A stretch of 64,000 bases of DNA from Citromicrobium sp. (GTDB lineage: Bacteria > Pseudomonadota > Alphaproteobacteria > Sphingomonadales > Sphingomonadaceae), in assembly GCA_002729695.1 (NCBI GenBank), contig PBYQ01000016.1, positions 51,986-115,985 of the forward strand, given 5' to 3'. How positions within the stretch are numbered: the first letter of the stretch is position 1; each line of letters opens with the position of its first letter. Under the pieces are notes generated by a model that was not told where the DNA came from, did not search any database, and saw only the letters and a program-made list of their open reading frames with translations. Below, one piece after another: positions 1 to 10,893 of the stretch. Made by a program: the position numbers and the translations under genes.

Positions 1-714
1 CATGCCGACGATCCTGCCGGCCATCAGGCGGCGAAGCGTCTGGGCCATCTCGGCCAGCGTCTTGCGAAGCTCGCTGCGTTCGCCGCGCGGTGCCATCCAC
101 TCGACGCCGCGCTCGTAGAGGTTGGGTTCAAGCGCGACGTAAATGCCGATGATCAGGATCACCGCACTGGTGCCGATGACGCCGGCGATCCCGCCGATCG
201 CGCGGGTGACGGTGCCTACGCCGCTGACGACCTGGTTCAGCATCGACTGCGCGTCCGACAGCGAAACCTGAACACCATTGTCCTGCGCCAGGTCGATGAG
301 CTCGTTGAGCTGTTTTTCGACGATTGCGGGCAGGGTGGCCGCCTGCGCGGCTATCTGCGATCCGGCGAAATAGCCAAGCCACACGAGGAAGGCGACCGCC
401 AGCAGCAGCACCATGGCAATCCGCAGGGTGCGGGGAATCGCGAGATAGCGGCCGATCAGCCGCGCGCCGCCGTCGATCATCGAGGCGAAGACCAGCGCGG
501 CAAAGATCACCAGCAACGACTGGGATATGTAAACCGTCAGCGCGGCGAGCCCGATCACTCCGACCCAGATCAGAGCCTTCTGGGCTTCCACCCTCAGCCT
601 TGGGCTGGAGATATAGGTCGGGCTCGCGTCGTCCCAGCCTTCGTATTGCGCATCGGTCGTCGAGGAAGCCTGCTGCCCCGATTCGCCTGTGCCTGAGGTG
701 TCAGACTGCCCCAT
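1..714 (-). CDS. AI-2E family transporter (PerM-type permease), C-terminus cut by window edge
   Basis: Polytopic inner-membrane protein of the AI-2E exporter/PerM family (PF01594); substrate unknown. Only the N-terminal 238 residues are in the window and the frame is still open at base 1. After a polar Ser/Thr/Gly-rich N-terminus (residues 1-40) there are paired membrane segments at about 47-80 and 98-118, a soluble amphipathic stretch (120-175) and another membrane segment (about 176-197). That is the usual family order of two hairpins, an extramembrane loop and further helices. The start is the ATG at 714, 11 bases after the lepB stop, so it is probably the last visible gene of the pyrE-to-lepB operon. 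The family assignment is good; the transported compound cannot be inferred. Confidence 0.8.
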   Translation of the reverse strand, partial: MGQSDTSGTGESGQQASSTTDAQYEGWDDASPTYISSPRLRVEAQKALIWVGVIGLAALTVYISQSLLVIFAALVFASMIDGGARLIGRYLAIPRTLRIAMVLLLAVAFLVWLGYFAGSQIAAQAATLPAIVEKQLNELIDLAQDNGVQVSLSDAQSMLNQVVSGVGTVTRAIGGIAGVIGTSAVILIIGIYVALEPNLYERGVEWMAPRGERSELRKTLAEMAQTLRRLMAGRIVGM

Positions 715-725
715 GTCCCCCTGCG

Positions 726-1604
726 TCAGTCCTGCTTTGCCGGCGTGTCGGTGTGGGTGGGCCGCAGCGTGGTGAACGCCCGGTCACCGCGCATCGCGCC
801 GAACCAGCTGAACGGGTTCCAGGTGGCCGTTCCGTCGAGCGAGAACGTGATGAACTCCGCGCGCCCGCCGATATTGGCGAGCGGCACCGGGCCGCCAAGG
901 CCCTGGCGCGCGATCGACGCGCGGCTATCCGCCGAATAATCGCGGTTGTCGCCCATCACGAAGACGGCATCGTCGGGCACAAGAATCTCGTCGTAGTTGT
1001 CCAGCGGCTGATCGGGCAGGGCATCGATGATAGAATAGCTGACGCCGTTGGGCATCGTTTCACGCGTCACCGGCACCTTGCACTTCTGTACACCCTCGGG
1101 CGTGGAGACGACCTCGAACCCCGCTTCCGTGCAGGGCGAATTGATGTCGTAGGGCAGCAGCAGGTCGGGTTCGACCTTCTGCGGCACCGGCTTGCCATTC
1201 AGGATGATCTGCCCGTCCTTCACTGCGATCCGGTCTCCCGGCAGCGCTACCACGCGCTTGATGTAATCCTCGCTGCGTTCGGGGTGAACGGGAATTACGA
1301 TGTCGCCATATTCGGGCGTGCCGCCGAACAGCCGCCATTTGCCGCGCGGCAGCAGGTGGAAGGTGATCGACGCCCACGAGTAACCATAGGGATATTTGCT
1401 GACGATCAGCCGGTCCCCGACCAGCAGGTTGGGCATCATGCTGGTGGAGGGGATGTAGAACGGCTTGGCGACGAAGCTGTGGAAGGCCAGCACCGCGAGC
1501 AGCATCAGCGCAAGGCCGCGGAACTCGGCGAACCAGTTGACCTTTTCGTCTTCGCTGGTGGATTTGGCGGTGTCGATGTTGCTCATGCCGGTCGTGTTGC
1601 TCAT
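726..1604 (-). CDS. lepB: Signal peptidase I
   Basis: Type I signal peptidase that cleaves signal peptides from exported proteins on the outer face of the inner membrane. The 292-aa protein has one N-terminal anchor (about residues 29-46), followed by box B with the motif PSTSMMPNL, giving catalytic Ser55. The general-base lysine is Lys116 in [11 protein letters not shown], and box E ([12 protein letters not shown]) follows near the C-terminus. The ATG at 1604 overlaps the acpS TGA by 4 bases (ATGA), which decides the start; an in-frame ATG at 1586 is a weaker alternative. It lies in the usual alphaproteobacterial neighbourhood with acpS and pdxJ, although the permease follows here where rnc is often found. 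Confidence 0.96.
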   Translation of the reverse strand: MSNTTGMSNIDTAKSTSEDEKVNWFAEFRGLALMLLAVLAFHSFVAKPFYIPSTSMMPNLLVGDRLIVSKYPYGYSWASITFHLLPRGKWRLFGGTPEYGDIVIPVHPERSEDYIKRVVALPGDRIAVKDGQIILNGKPVPQKVEPDLLLPYDINSPCTEAGFEVVSTPEGVQKCKVPVTRETMPNGVSYSIIDALPDQPLDNYDEILVPDDAVFVMGDNRDYSADSRASIARQGLGGPVPLANIGGRAEFITFSLDGTATWNPFSWFGAMRGDRAFTTLRPTHTDTPAKQD

Positions 1605-2002
1605 TGCGGGAAGGCCTCGATGATCACGAAGGCCTGCGCCCATGGATGATCGTCGGTGAGGGTAAGGTGAACGTGGGCCACATGGCCCTGCGGCGTGATT
1701 TGCGCAAGCGCCTTGGCCGCGCCGTGTGCCAGTTCGAGAGTGGGCGCACCCGATGGCGCGTTAACCACGCCGATGTCTTTCATATAAACGCCGCGCTTGA
1801 ATCCAGTGCCGACGGCTTTGGAGAACGCTTCCTTCGCCGCGAACCGCTTGGCGTATGTGCCTGCGATGGTGAAGGGGCGCTTCCTCGCTTTGGTCCGCTC
1901 AATCTCGGTAAAGACGCGGTTCTCGAACCGCTCGCCATACCGGTCGAGCGAGTGCTGGATGCGTTCGATATTGCAAAGGTCCGATCCGAGGCCGATGATC
2001 AT
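1601..2002 (-). CDS. acpS: Holo-[acyl-carrier-protein] synthase
   Basis: Transfers the 4'-phosphopantetheine arm from CoA to apo-ACP, which activates fatty-acid synthesis. The 133-aa protein opens with the family signature [15 protein letters not shown]. Mg-binding Asp8 and the second acidic ligand Glu58 in [11 protein letters not shown] are visible, and the C-terminal [13 protein letters not shown] strand is typical. The start at 2002 overlaps the stop of the upstream small membrane protein by 4 bases and is preferred over the longer open frame, which lacks the signature at its N-terminus. It is translationally coupled to lepB downstream. Confidence 0.96.
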   Translation of the reverse strand: MIIGLGSDLCNIERIQHSLDRYGERFENRVFTEIERTKARKRPFTIAGTYAKRFAAKEAFSKAVGTGFKRGVYMKDIGVVNAPSGAPTLELAHGAAKALAQITPQGHVAHVHLTLTDDHPWAQAFVIIEAFPQ

Positions 2003-2274
2003 GAAGCACGCACCAACAGCGTAATGAGAAGAACAAGAGCGATATAGTGCAGGACCACCTGCACCTTCACCAGATCGTGCGCGGCATCGCCCTTCGCCAT
2101 TCGCAGCGTCATCGCGTAGCCAAATATCTGCAGGATCGGCCATCCGACGGAGAAAGCGGTCAATGCACCTGTCGAGAACGAAACGCCCAACACCAGAAAG
2201 CTGAGGAGGAAGGGGATCGCGCCTGCGATGAGCCAGAAGTGCTGGGCTTTCGTAATCTGCACTTGCCCGCTCAT
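1999..2274 (-). CDS. Small three-helix membrane protein between pdxJ and acpS
   Basis: A 91-residue protein that I do not recognise. Three hydrophobic stretches are visible: about residues 13-33, 40-57 and 71-88. They are separated by short polar loops, with a basic/acidic loop ([13 protein letters not shown]) before the last one, so it is predicted to be an inner-membrane protein. It is almost certainly real: its ATG overlaps the pdxJ TGA by 4 bases and its own TGA overlaps the acpS ATG by 4 bases, so it is embedded in a translationally coupled operon. There is no catalytic motif. An accessory role for lipid or envelope enzymes such as AcpS and LepB is only guilt by association. Confidence 0.8.
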   Translation of the reverse strand: MSGQVQITKAQHFWLIAGAIPFLLSFLVLGVSFSTGALTAFSVGWPILQIFGYAMTLRMAKGDAAHDLVKVQVVLHYIALVLLITLLVRAS

Positions 2275-3002
2275 CGCGCGTCGTCCATCAGGTCGCGCAT
2301 CCGGCGGATCGCGGGTTCAAGCCCTGTGAAGATCGCCTCACCCACCAGGTAATGTCCGATGTTTAACTCGGCGAGCTGCGGAATGGCAGCGATCGGCTGG
2401 ACATTCTCGAAGGTCAGCCCGTGGCCTGCGTGAGGCTCGATCCCGTTCTTCACCGCCAGGGCCGCCATATCCGCGATCCGTTTCAGCTCCACCGCGCGCT
2501 GTTCGCCAGTGGCATGCGCATATTCGCCTGTATGGAACTCTACCACGGGCGCGCCGAGGCGCATCGCGGCTTCGAGCTGGCGCGGGTTAGCTTCGATGAA
2601 CAGCGATACGCGAATGCCCGCATCGGTCAGCCGTGAAACGATGGGCGCCAACTGGTTGTGCAGTCCCGCCGCGTCGAGCCCGCCTTCGGTCGTGCGCTCC
2701 TCGCGTTTCTCGGGCACGATGCACGCGGCGTGCGGTTGGTGGCGCAGCGCAATCGCCAGCATCTCCTCGGTTGCCGCCATTTCGAGATTGAGTGGCAGGT
2801 CGGTCGCGTCCTGAATGCGCTTGAGATCGTCGTCGCGGATATGGCGGCGGTCCTCGCGCAGGTGCGCGGTGATCCCGTCGCCGCCCACCGCCGCGACGAT
2901 CTCCGCCGCGCGCACCGGATCGGGATGATCGCCGCCGCGCGCGTTGCGGATGGTTGCGACGTGATCGATATTGACGCCGAGGCGAAGTCTGCTGGTCGTC
3001 AC
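2271..3002 (-). CDS. pdxJ: Pyridoxine 5'-phosphate synthase
   Basis: Condenses 1-deoxy-D-xylulose 5-phosphate with 3-amino-1-hydroxyacetone 1-phosphate to pyridoxine 5'-phosphate, the last ring-forming step of DXP-dependent vitamin B6 synthesis. The 243-aa TIM barrel shows [15 protein letters not shown] at the N-terminus, then [33 protein letters not shown] and the C-terminal phosphate loop [13 protein letters not shown] place the start at the GTG at 3002, which overlaps the TGA of the upstream serine hydrolase by 4 bases (GTGA). Extending further upstream would add residues with no family similarity. The length fits the family (about 240). Confidence 0.96.
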   Translation of the reverse strand: MTTSRLRLGVNIDHVATIRNARGGDHPDPVRAAEIVAAVGGDGITAHLREDRRHIRDDDLKRIQDATDLPLNLEMAATEEMLAIALRHQPHAACIVPEKREERTTEGGLDAAGLHNQLAPIVSRLTDAGIRVSLFIEANPRQLEAAMRLGAPVVEFHTGEYAHATGEQRAVELKRIADMAALAVKNGIEPHAGHGLTFENVQPIAAIPQLAELNIGHYLVGEAIFTGLEPAIRRMRDLMDDAR

Positions 3003-4090
3003 GGGCACGCCACCGCGCTCAGCGTCTCGTACATCGCGCCGGACCCCGACCATATTTCGCCGAAGTCGAAATTGCCGTCTTCCGTCGCCAGAGAGATCGT
3101 CGTGTCGCTATCCGGGAGGATGATATTGCGCACCTGATACTTTCCTATGTTGCCACGCCGCTCGACGATCTTCACCGGCGTGTCGCAGCCCTTCAGCGGC
3201 GCTTCGAACACCCACTGGCCCAGCGCCATAAAGCCGAGCGCGGGGTCGCTATCCCAAAGGCTCGCGCGCGCTTCCGGAGTAAGCAGCTTCCCCGACATCA
3301 GGGCACGGTCGAAGCGCACCATGTCTTCCAGCGGGCCCACCAGCGCGGCCGAAGAACCGTAGCGGGCGATCCGGGTGGTGTAGGTGGGATCGCGGCCCTG
3401 GAAGTCGCGGGCGCTCCCTTTACGCAGCAGCGCGGTATCGCTCCAGCCCGAAGGCGTGCCGATTCGTTCTTCGAGAAGTACCTCGACCGGCGAACCCGTT
3501 ACCTTTTCCAGGAGCGCACCGAGGACGATGTAGTCGCAATTATTGTAACGCCACTCTTCGGTCGGGGCCGTCCGGTCGGCGATGCACCAGTCGGTGCCCG
3601 TAGGACCATCGGAATAGAACGACGGGAAGCCGGTCGCATCCGCCGGGCTGTCGTCCGGATTGCGCAGGCCGGAGCGATGCTGGAGCAGCTGGCGGACCGT
3701 GGGGGAGGGGGCGTCCGCGGCGAGATCGGGGAGATAGGTATCCGCCGGGGCGTCGAGATCGAGCGTACCGGCTTCGACCTGTTGCATCACCAGCACCGCC
3801 ATCACCTGCTTGGTGACCGAGGCCCACGGCCATTTTTCCTGCGATGATGGAGGGCGGAGCGCGAAGATGTGTACGCTTCCATCGCGCCTGCTGACGGCGA
3901 AATCTCCTTCGAAATCGCTCTTCTCAAGTACGTTGATCGCCCGAGAATCGTCGTCCGCGCGATATCCCCATGACGACAGGCCGGACGTTTCGGCGTCGGT
4001 GGTTGCAGGGATGCTCTCGGCAGTTCGGATAGCGGGCTGGCCCGCGCATCCCGCGATCAGAAACGCGAGCGGCGCGAGCAGCCGGATCAC
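2999..4090 (-). CDS. Serine hydrolase, beta-lactamase/class C family lipoprotein
   Basis: A 363-aa exported serine hydrolase of the beta-lactamase-related family (PF00144: class C beta-lactamases, DD-peptidases and esterases). The N-terminus is a lipoprotein signal (MIRLLAPLAFLIAGC, lipid-modified Cys15). The catalytic SxxK tetrad is Ser91-V-T-Lys94, and the YxN motif is Tyr182-N-Asn184 in RYNNCDY. The substrate is unknown, and antibiotic resistance should not be assumed because most relatives are esterases or peptidases. The GTG at 4090 overlaps the pyrE stop by 4 bases, and the stop overlaps the pdxJ GTG in the same way. It is thus a coupled insertion between two housekeeping biosynthetic genes. 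Confidence 0.88.
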   Translation of the reverse strand: MIRLLAPLAFLIAGCAGQPAIRTAESIPATTDAETSGLSSWGYRADDDSRAINVLEKSDFEGDFAVSRRDGSVHIFALRPPSSQEKWPWASVTKQVMAVLVMQQVEAGTLDLDAPADTYLPDLAADAPSPTVRQLLQHRSGLRNPDDSPADATGFPSFYSDGPTGTDWCIADRTAPTEEWRYNNCDYIVLGALLEKVTGSPVEVLLEERIGTPSGWSDTALLRKGSARDFQGRDPTYTTRIARYGSSAALVGPLEDMVRFDRALMSGKLLTPEARASLWDSDPALGFMALGQWVFEAPLKGCDTPVKIVERRGNIGKYQVRNIILPDSDTTISLATEDGNFDFGEIWSGSGAMYETLSAVACP

Positions 4091-4665
4091 TTCCGGCTCC
4101 CGGGCTTCGTGATCGGCACGGCCTTCAGTTCGGCGGGAACGTCTTCCTCCGCATAAGTCGGGAAGGAAAGCTGGATCAGCGGGAAGAAGGGCACGCCCAT
4201 GTCGGCCTCGCCCGAAGAGCGGTCGACCAGCGCGACCTCGGCGATCACCTCGCCACCTTCGCGCGCGATTGCTTCGATCGCCTCGCGGCTCGATATGCCG
4301 GTGGTGACGACGTCTTCCACCATCAAAACCTTGGCGCCTTTCTCAAGCGCGAAGCCGCGGCGCAGTTCGAACGTGCCTTCTGGGCGCTCGAGGAACATGG
4401 CATTTTTCCCCAGCGCGCGGCCCATTTCATGGCCGATGATGAGGCCGCCCATCGCCGGGCTGACTACGACATCGATCTGGCTGCGAATTTCACGGGGGAT
4501 CTTTTGCGACAGGGCAAAGGCCATCCGGCCCGCCCGGTCCGGGTTCATCAACACCCGCGCACATTGCAGGTAATGCGCCGAATGCCGGCCCGAACTCAGG
4601 AGGAAATGACCCTCGAGCAAGGCGTCGCAACCGCGCAGTTCCCCGATGATTTCTTCGTCCGTCAT
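4087..4665 (-). CDS. pyrE: Orotate phosphoribosyltransferase
   Basis: Makes orotidine 5'-phosphate from orotate and PRPP in de novo pyrimidine synthesis. The 192-aa type I phosphoribosyltransferase carries the PRPP loop VLMVEDVVTTGISS at residues 113-126, with the adjacent acidic pair Glu-Asp. Upstream, GHFLLSSGRHSAHYLQ and SPAMGGLIIGHEMGRAL match the family. It is the first gene of the minus-strand operon. Its ATG at 4665 faces about 200 bases of non-coding DNA shared divergently with the cytochrome oxidase operon. pyrC lies separately in the window at 22864. Confidence 0.96.
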   Translation of the reverse strand: MTDEEIIGELRGCDALLEGHFLLSSGRHSAHYLQCARVLMNPDRAGRMAFALSQKIPREIRSQIDVVVSPAMGGLIIGHEMGRALGKNAMFLERPEGTFELRRGFALEKGAKVLMVEDVVTTGISSREAIEAIAREGGEVIAEVALVDRSSGEADMGVPFFPLIQLSFPTYAEEDVPAELKAVPITKPGSRK

Positions 4666-4868
4666 ATCAGCAGCTCGACCCTGTAACTTATAATGTGTTG
4701 TGATAGCCGTTGCGACGAACGCATTGGACGACCCGTGAATTCCCGTCTAGAGGCGCTTGAGAGTCGCGGCAAGCGCCCCTATAGGGCGAGCCCAGTGTGT
4801 AGCGCTGACCCCATGCGAATGGCGGTTATGCGCGGATTTCTTCAGGTTCGAAGGAAAGCAGTCCGACA
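4666..4868. promoter_or_regulatory. Divergent promoter region pyrE / coxB
   Basis: This 203-base spacer separates two divergent operons. A perfect TATAAT lies on the plus strand at 4689-4694, and reading the minus strand the overlapping TATAAG could serve pyrE about 20 bases from its start. No good -35 hexamer stands at 16-18 bases from the plus-strand hexamer. The assignment therefore rests on position and the short AT-rich patch in GC-rich DNA. Confidence 0.4.
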
Positions 4869-5996
4869 ATGCCAATTGCCGCCGCCTATCGCGATATCCG
4901 CCGTCTTGTGTTCGGTGTCCTTGCCCTCGTGGGCCTTGCATTCGCCGTTCAGGGCGTATCCGCAGCCGCGCCTGCCGCCGCTGCGCCTGAGGCTTCGGCT
5001 CCCGCCGCGGCGCAGGCCGACGCAGCACCTGCCGATGGCGAGCCTGCCGTCGGTGCAGACGCCGCCGCCGATACGGATGGCGGCTACGAGCACCTCGGAC
5101 CGGAATGGATCAAGGGGCAGCCGACTTCGTTCGAGGACAGCCCGCTCAAGTCGATGACTTTCCAGGACCAGTACACCGACGATGGCCAGTTCGCGCTGGG
5201 GATGAACGACTACATCCTCGCGCCGGTGATCGTCGCAATCAGCGCTTTCGTGTTCTTCCTGCTGCTCGTCGTGGTGGTCCGCTATCGCCGCCGCGAGGGT
5301 CGCGAGCCTTCGCGCACGACGCACAACACTCTGATCGAGGTCATCTGGACGATCGTTCCGGTCCTGATCCTGATCGTTATCGCGGTGCCTTCGATCACGC
5401 TGCTGGCGCGTCAGTACAAGACTGCGCCCGCCGATGCGATCACCATCAAGGCGACCGGATATCAGTGGTATTGGGGCTACACCTATTCGGATAACGGCGG
5501 GTTCGAGGTCATTTCGAACATGCTGCCGGTCGAAGAAGCGGAAGCGCGCGGTCTGCCCGGGCATCTCGCGGTGGATAACCGCATGGTCGTGCCTGCAGGC
5601 GTGCCGCTGCGCATCCAGACGATCGGCGCGGACGTCATCCACTCGTTTGCGGTGCCGAGCCTTTGGTTCAAGATGGACGCCGTCCCTGGTCGCCTGAACG
5701 AGCGCGTTCTGACCATCCAGGAGCCGGGCATCTATTACGGCCAGTGCTCCGAACTATGCGGTGCGCGCCATGGTTACATGCCGATCGCGATCGAAGCGGT
5801 GCCGATGGATAAGTGGCGCCAGTGGGTCGCTTCGAAGGGTGGCAGCTTCGGCGATGAAGCCGAAGTGAGCGAAGCTGCCGACATCCAGGCCCCGGCCAGC
5901 GCGACCGAGGGTGCGCCGGCTGCGGGCGACGGCCCGACCGCGGCGGACGACGGCAATGCGCCGTCGGTTCCGCTCGACGCGACCGAGCCGGCCTAG
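4869..5996 (+). CDS. coxB: Cytochrome c oxidase subunit II
   Basis: CuA-bearing subunit II of aa3-type cytochrome c oxidase, which accepts electrons from cytochrome c in the periplasm. The 375-aa protein has a signal peptide (about residues 1-32), then an Ala/Pro-rich acidic linker (33-70), two membrane helices (about 115-140 and 158-177) and the cupredoxin domain. CuA ligands are all present: His258, Cys293, Glu295 (backbone), Cys297, His301 and Met304, in YGQCSELCGARHGYM. An aromatic electron-entry patch, QWYWGYTY, is visible. A second Ala/Pro/Asp-rich tail follows the domain (about 330-375). It is the first gene of the oxidase operon, with ctaD 79 bases downstream. Confidence 0.96.
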   Translation: MPIAAAYRDIRRLVFGVLALVGLAFAVQGVSAAAPAAAAPEASAPAAAQADAAPADGEPAVGADAAADTDGGYEHLGPEWIKGQPTSFEDSPLKSMTFQDQYTDDGQFALGMNDYILAPVIVAISAFVFFLLLVVVVRYRRREGREPSRTTHNTLIEVIWTIVPVLILIVIAVPSITLLARQYKTAPADAITIKATGYQWYWGYTYSDNGGFEVISNMLPVEEAEARGLPGHLAVDNRMVVPAGVPLRIQTIGADVIHSFAVPSLWFKMDAVPGRLNERVLTIQEPGIYYGQCSELCGARHGYMPIAIEAVPMDKWRQWVASKGGSFGDEAEVSEAADIQAPASATEGAPAAGDGPTAADDGNAPSVPLDATEPA

Positions 5997-6003
5997 TCCC
6001 TAA

Positions 6004-7794
<1,791 letters not shown>

Positions 7795-7808
7795 GCAATC
7801 GACTGACA

Positions 7809-7838
7809 GACGGGGCGCGAGCGAGCTTGTGCCCCGTC
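7809..7838 (+). terminator. Intraoperonic hairpin between ctaD and ctaB
   Basis: Perfect 8-bp arms GACGGGGC and GCCCCGTC around a 14-base loop, starting 14 bases after the ctaD stop. There is no T-run, so it is more likely an mRNA processing or stabilising hairpin, or a partial attenuator that raises ctaD relative to assembly genes, than a full terminator. Confidence 0.45.
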
Positions 7839-7897
7839 CTCCGTCCCCGACTTCCGGCGCGCAGGTGCCCGACCCGCGCGAGGACCGACCGAATATA

Positions 7898-8836
7898 ATG
7901 ACCAGCACGACGACCCTTTTTACGCCGACCGCAGCGACGCCGATGTCGAGCCATTGGCGCGACTTCCTCGCGCTGGCGAAGCCGGGCGTGGTGCGTCTGG
8001 TCGTGTTTACGGGCCTGTGCGGCATGCTCGCCGCGCCCGGCAGCATCAATCCGGTGCTCGGTTTCGCAGCGATCCTCTCGATCGCGCTCGCCGCTGGCGG
8101 CGCGGCTGCGTTCAACCAGTGGTACGAGGCCGATCTCGACGCCCGGATGAAGCGCACCGCGCGGCGTCCGATCCCCGCCGGGCGCGTGGCGCCCAAGGAT
8201 GCGCGCGACTTCGCCGCGTTGCTGTGCGGTGCGTCGGTGCTAGTAATGGGCCTCGCGATCGGGTGGCTCGCCGCCTCGATCCTCGTCGTATCGATCTTCT
8301 ACTACGTCGTAATATACACGATGTGGCTCAAGCCGCGGACCCCGCAGAACATCGTCATCGGGGGCGGGGCGGGTGCGTTTCCGCCGCTGATCGGATGGGT
8401 TGCCGTCACCGGCGACATCACTCTGACGCCGATCCTGCTGTTCGCGATCATTTTCTTCTGGACGCCGCCGCATTTCTGGGCGCTCGCGATGTTCGTGAAG
8501 AGCGATTACGCCAAGGCTGGCATTCCGATGATGCCGGTTGTCCGCGGAGAGCGCGCGACCCGCTGGCAGATCCTCGCCTACGCGCTGTTTATGGTCCCGC
8601 TTGCCGCCGCGCCCTGGTATCTCGGCACGGCAGGGATCGTATACGGTGTGGCGTCGCTCGTCCTGACCGGTCTGTTCGCGCTTCTCGCGGTGCCGGTGGG
8701 GCTGCGGACGTCGGGCGCGCAAGATACCATGAAGCCCGAAAAGCGTCTTTTCGCCTATTCGATCATCTACCTGTTCGCGCTGTTCGGCGTGCTGGTGATC
8801 GACAGGGTGTTGCAAAATGCCGGAGTGATCGGATGA
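7898..8836 (+). CDS. ctaB: Protoheme IX farnesyltransferase (haem O synthase)
   Basis: Adds the farnesyl tail to protohaem to make haem O, precursor of the haem A used by the oxidase encoded upstream. The 312-aa UbiA-superfamily membrane protein has the first prenyl-diphosphate motif near residues 73-91 ([19 protein letters not shown]), the second conserved loop [17 protein letters not shown] and multiple membrane helices. I chose the ATG at 7898 because the conserved part starts after [15 protein letters not shown], and the longer reading runs through the hairpin region. The TGA overlaps the next gene's ATG (ATGA). Confidence 0.95.
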   Translation: MTSTTTLFTPTAATPMSSHWRDFLALAKPGVVRLVVFTGLCGMLAAPGSINPVLGFAAILSIALAAGGAAAFNQWYEADLDARMKRTARRPIPAGRVAPKDARDFAALLCGASVLVMGLAIGWLAASILVVSIFYYVVIYTMWLKPRTPQNIVIGGGAGAFPPLIGWVAVTGDITLTPILLFAIIFFWTPPHFWALAMFVKSDYAKAGIPMMPVVRGERATRWQILAYALFMVPLAAAPWYLGTAGIVYGVASLVLTGLFALLAVPVGLRTSGAQDTMKPEKRLFAYSIIYLFALFGVLVIDRVLQNAGVIG

Positions 8837-8982
8837 ACGAGAACGGATCCAACCGGATGACGCCCGAAGAGGAAGAGCGCTTCAAGAAGGCGCGCAAGGG
8901 CCGCAATCTCGCAATCGGAGGCGCGCTGCTGTTTCTTGCGCTGCTGTTCTACGCGATCACGATCGTCAGGATGGGCGACTGA
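8833..8982 (+). CDS. Small single-helix membrane protein, CoxF-like
   Basis: A 49-aa protein with an acidic/basic cytoplasmic head ([16 protein letters not shown]) and one membrane helix (about residues 27-45). It fits tightly between ctaB (4-base ATGA overlap) and ctaG (TGATG, 1-base overlap). Small proteins of this design sit between ctaB and ctaG in many alphaproteobacteria and are called CoxF or oxidase-assembly-associated. The role is inferred from position only. It is too short to be found by ordinary length cut-offs. Confidence 0.8.
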   Translation: MNENGSNRMTPEEEERFKKARKGRNLAIGGALLFLALLFYAITIVRMGD

Positions 8983-9563
8983 TGGGCACGACTGTATCAT
9001 CCGGTATCGAGAACAAGAATCTGCGCCTTGCGATGATGGCGTTCGGCATCGCGCTGGCGATGGTCGCGCTCGGCTTTGCATCCGTGCCGCTGTACCGGAT
9101 GTTTTGCCAGGTGACAGGCTTTGCAGGTACCACGCAGGTGGGGACAGAGAGCGACGCCGCGATCGCCGCGAATCTTGCCAAGAGTGCCGGTACTCCGCCG
9201 ATCTCGATCCGTTTCGATGGCAACACCGATCCCGGTTTGCCGTGGGACTTCGCGCCCGAGCGGACCACGGACACGGTGCAGATCGGCATCCGCGAACTCG
9301 CCTTCTTCACCGCGAAGAACAATTCGAGCAAGCCGATCACGGGAACTGCGACCTTCAACGTCGAGCCCGAGCAGGCGGCGCCGTATTTCAACAAGATTCA
9401 GTGCTTCTGCTTTACCGAACAGACCCTGCAGCCGGGCGAAGAAGTCCGCATGCCGGTGCTGTTCTACGTCGATCCGGCGGCACTCGATGATCCGAACATG
9501 GATGGGGTGGAGCAGATAACCCTGAGCTACACCTTCCACGCGAAACCACCGCAAGATAGCTGA
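8982..9563 (+). CDS. ctaG: Cytochrome c oxidase assembly protein CtaG/Cox11
   Basis: Membrane-anchored copper chaperone that delivers copper to the CuB site of subunit I. The 193-aa protein has an N-terminal cytoplasmic tail, one membrane helix (about residues 16-37), the Cox11 sequence ASVPLYRMFCQVTGF and the copper-binding motif IQCFCFTEQTL. The ATG overlaps the previous stop by one base. Its place between ctaB and coxC is the standard alphaproteobacterial order. Confidence 0.96.
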   Translation: MGTTVSSGIENKNLRLAMMAFGIALAMVALGFASVPLYRMFCQVTGFAGTTQVGTESDAAIAANLAKSAGTPPISIRFDGNTDPGLPWDFAPERTTDTVQIGIRELAFFTAKNNSSKPITGTATFNVEPEQAAPYFNKIQCFCFTEQTLQPGEEVRMPVLFYVDPAALDDPNMDGVEQITLSYTFHAKPPQDS

Positions 9564-9625
9564 CCCACTGGACCACGGCGAGCCGCCTCGGTATGGGCGG
9601 AGCCGCTGAAAAGGAAAGACGACCT

Positions 9626-10495
9626 ATGGCCGGCGCCAAGAACCACGATTATCACATTCTCGCCCCCGATATCTGGCCGTTCGTCGGCGCATTGTCGGCG
9701 CTGACTTTCACCACCGGCATGGTGTTCTACATGCACAATGATGTGCTGTCGGGCTGGCAGGTGATCATGGGGCTGGGCATTGCCGGTCTGATCGCGACCT
9801 TCTGGGGCTGGTTCTCCAAGATCGTCAACGAGGCGCAGGCGGGCGATCATACGCCTGTCGTGCAGCTGCACATGCGTTACGGCATGATCCTGTTCATCCT
9901 TTCCGAGGTGATGTTCTTCGTCGGATGGTTCTGGAGCTGGTTCGATTTCGCGCTGTTCCCCGCACCGCTGCAGATGGTTGCGGAAAACACCTGGCAGAAC
10001 CTGATCGGCCAGGATGGCGCAACCGCCTTCGCCAAGTTCCCGGCCGACGGCATCCATGTGATCGACGCGTTCGACCTGCCGCTGATCAACACGCTGATCC
10101 TGCTGTGTTCGGGCACCACGGTGACCTGGGCGCACCACGCGCTGATCAACGGCGACCGCGAAGGGCTCAAGCTCGGCCTGTGGGCGACCATCGGCCTCGG
10201 CATCCTGTTCACCTCGATCCAGGCGTACGAATACATGCACGCCCCGTTCGGCTTCGGATACGTGAACTATACCAGCGCCTTCTACATGGCGACCGGCTTC
10301 CACGGGTTCCACGTGTTGATCGGTACGATCTTCCTGATCGTCTGCCTGCGTCGCGCCTACCTGGGCCACTTCACCCCGCGCCAGCACTTCGGCTTCGAAG
10401 CAGCTGCGTGGTACTGGCACTTCGTCGACGTCGTGTGGCTGTTCCTGTTCATCGTCGTCTACGTCTGGGGTGGCTGGGGCGCCGAAGTTCACTGA
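9626..10495 (+). CDS. coxC: Cytochrome c oxidase subunit III
   Basis: Subunit III of the aa3 oxidase, a seven-helix membrane protein that stabilises the complex during turnover. The 289-aa product shows HDYHILAPDIWPFVGALSAL at the N-terminus, the conserved acidic site in MILFILSEVMFFVGWFW, the GFHGFHVLIGT motif and the C-terminal WYWHFVDVVWLFLF. The ATG at 9626 follows a good Shine-Dalgarno (AAGGAAAG, 9611-9618), so an upstream in-frame ATG at 9593 is rejected. Its stop overlaps the DUF983 start by one base. Confidence 0.96.
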   Translation: MAGAKNHDYHILAPDIWPFVGALSALTFTTGMVFYMHNDVLSGWQVIMGLGIAGLIATFWGWFSKIVNEAQAGDHTPVVQLHMRYGMILFILSEVMFFVGWFWSWFDFALFPAPLQMVAENTWQNLIGQDGATAFAKFPADGIHVIDAFDLPLINTLILLCSGTTVTWAHHALINGDREGLKLGLWATIGLGILFTSIQAYEYMHAPFGFGYVNYTSAFYMATGFHGFHVLIGTIFLIVCLRRAYLGHFTPRQHFGFEAAAWYWHFVDVVWLFLFIVVYVWGGWGAEVH

Positions 10496-10893
10496 TGACG
10501 GATGACGGCCGCAAGGCCCCCGATTCCCCGAGCAACACGAAGGGGCAGCCCGCGCTTGGCGAGGCTGCCCTTTTCGGTCTGTGCCCGCGCTGTGGCGAAC
10601 GGACGCTGTTTGCCGGATGGGTGGCCTTCGCGCCGCGCTGCCGAGCGTGCGGGCTTGCGTTCGACCGGTTCAATGTCGGCGATGGCCCGGCCGCTTTCCT
10701 GACCTTGATCATCGGGGCGATCCTTGTCGGGCTTGCCGCGTGGCTCGCGGTCGCGGTGTCGCCACCCTGGTGGCTTCATGTTTTGCTGTGGGTGCCGCTG
10801 GGCCTTGCCCTGACGATTGGCGGTCTGCGCGCTGCCAAGGCGGCGCTCCTGTGGTCCGAATACCGGCAGAAGGCGGGTGAGGCAGGGCAATGA
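10495..10893 (+). CDS. DUF983 family membrane protein
   Basis: A 132-aa protein of the DUF983 family (PF06170), regularly found between coxC and surf1 in alphaproteobacterial oxidase operons. A zinc-ribbon-like set CPRCGE ... CRACGL (Cys30, Cys33, Cys49, Cys52) is followed by two membrane helices (about residues 67-88 and 92-110). The biochemical function is unknown; involvement in oxidase or metal-centre assembly is inferred from the operon. The start overlaps coxC by one base and the stop overlaps SURF1 by four. Confidence 0.9.
   Translation: MTDDGRKAPDSPSNTKGQPALGEAALFGLCPRCGERTLFAGWVAFAPRCRACGLAFDRFNVGDGPAAFLTLIIGAILVGLAAWLAVAVSPPWWLHVLLWVPLGLALTIGGLRAAKAALLWSEYRQKAGEAGQ

Noticed and set aside
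2999..4090. Reading the serine hydrolase as an antibiotic-resistance class C beta-lactamase.
   Set aside because: SxxK and YxN motifs are present, but the family is mostly esterases and peptidases, the protein is a lipoprotein, and it sits in a housekeeping operon without an AmpR-type regulator.
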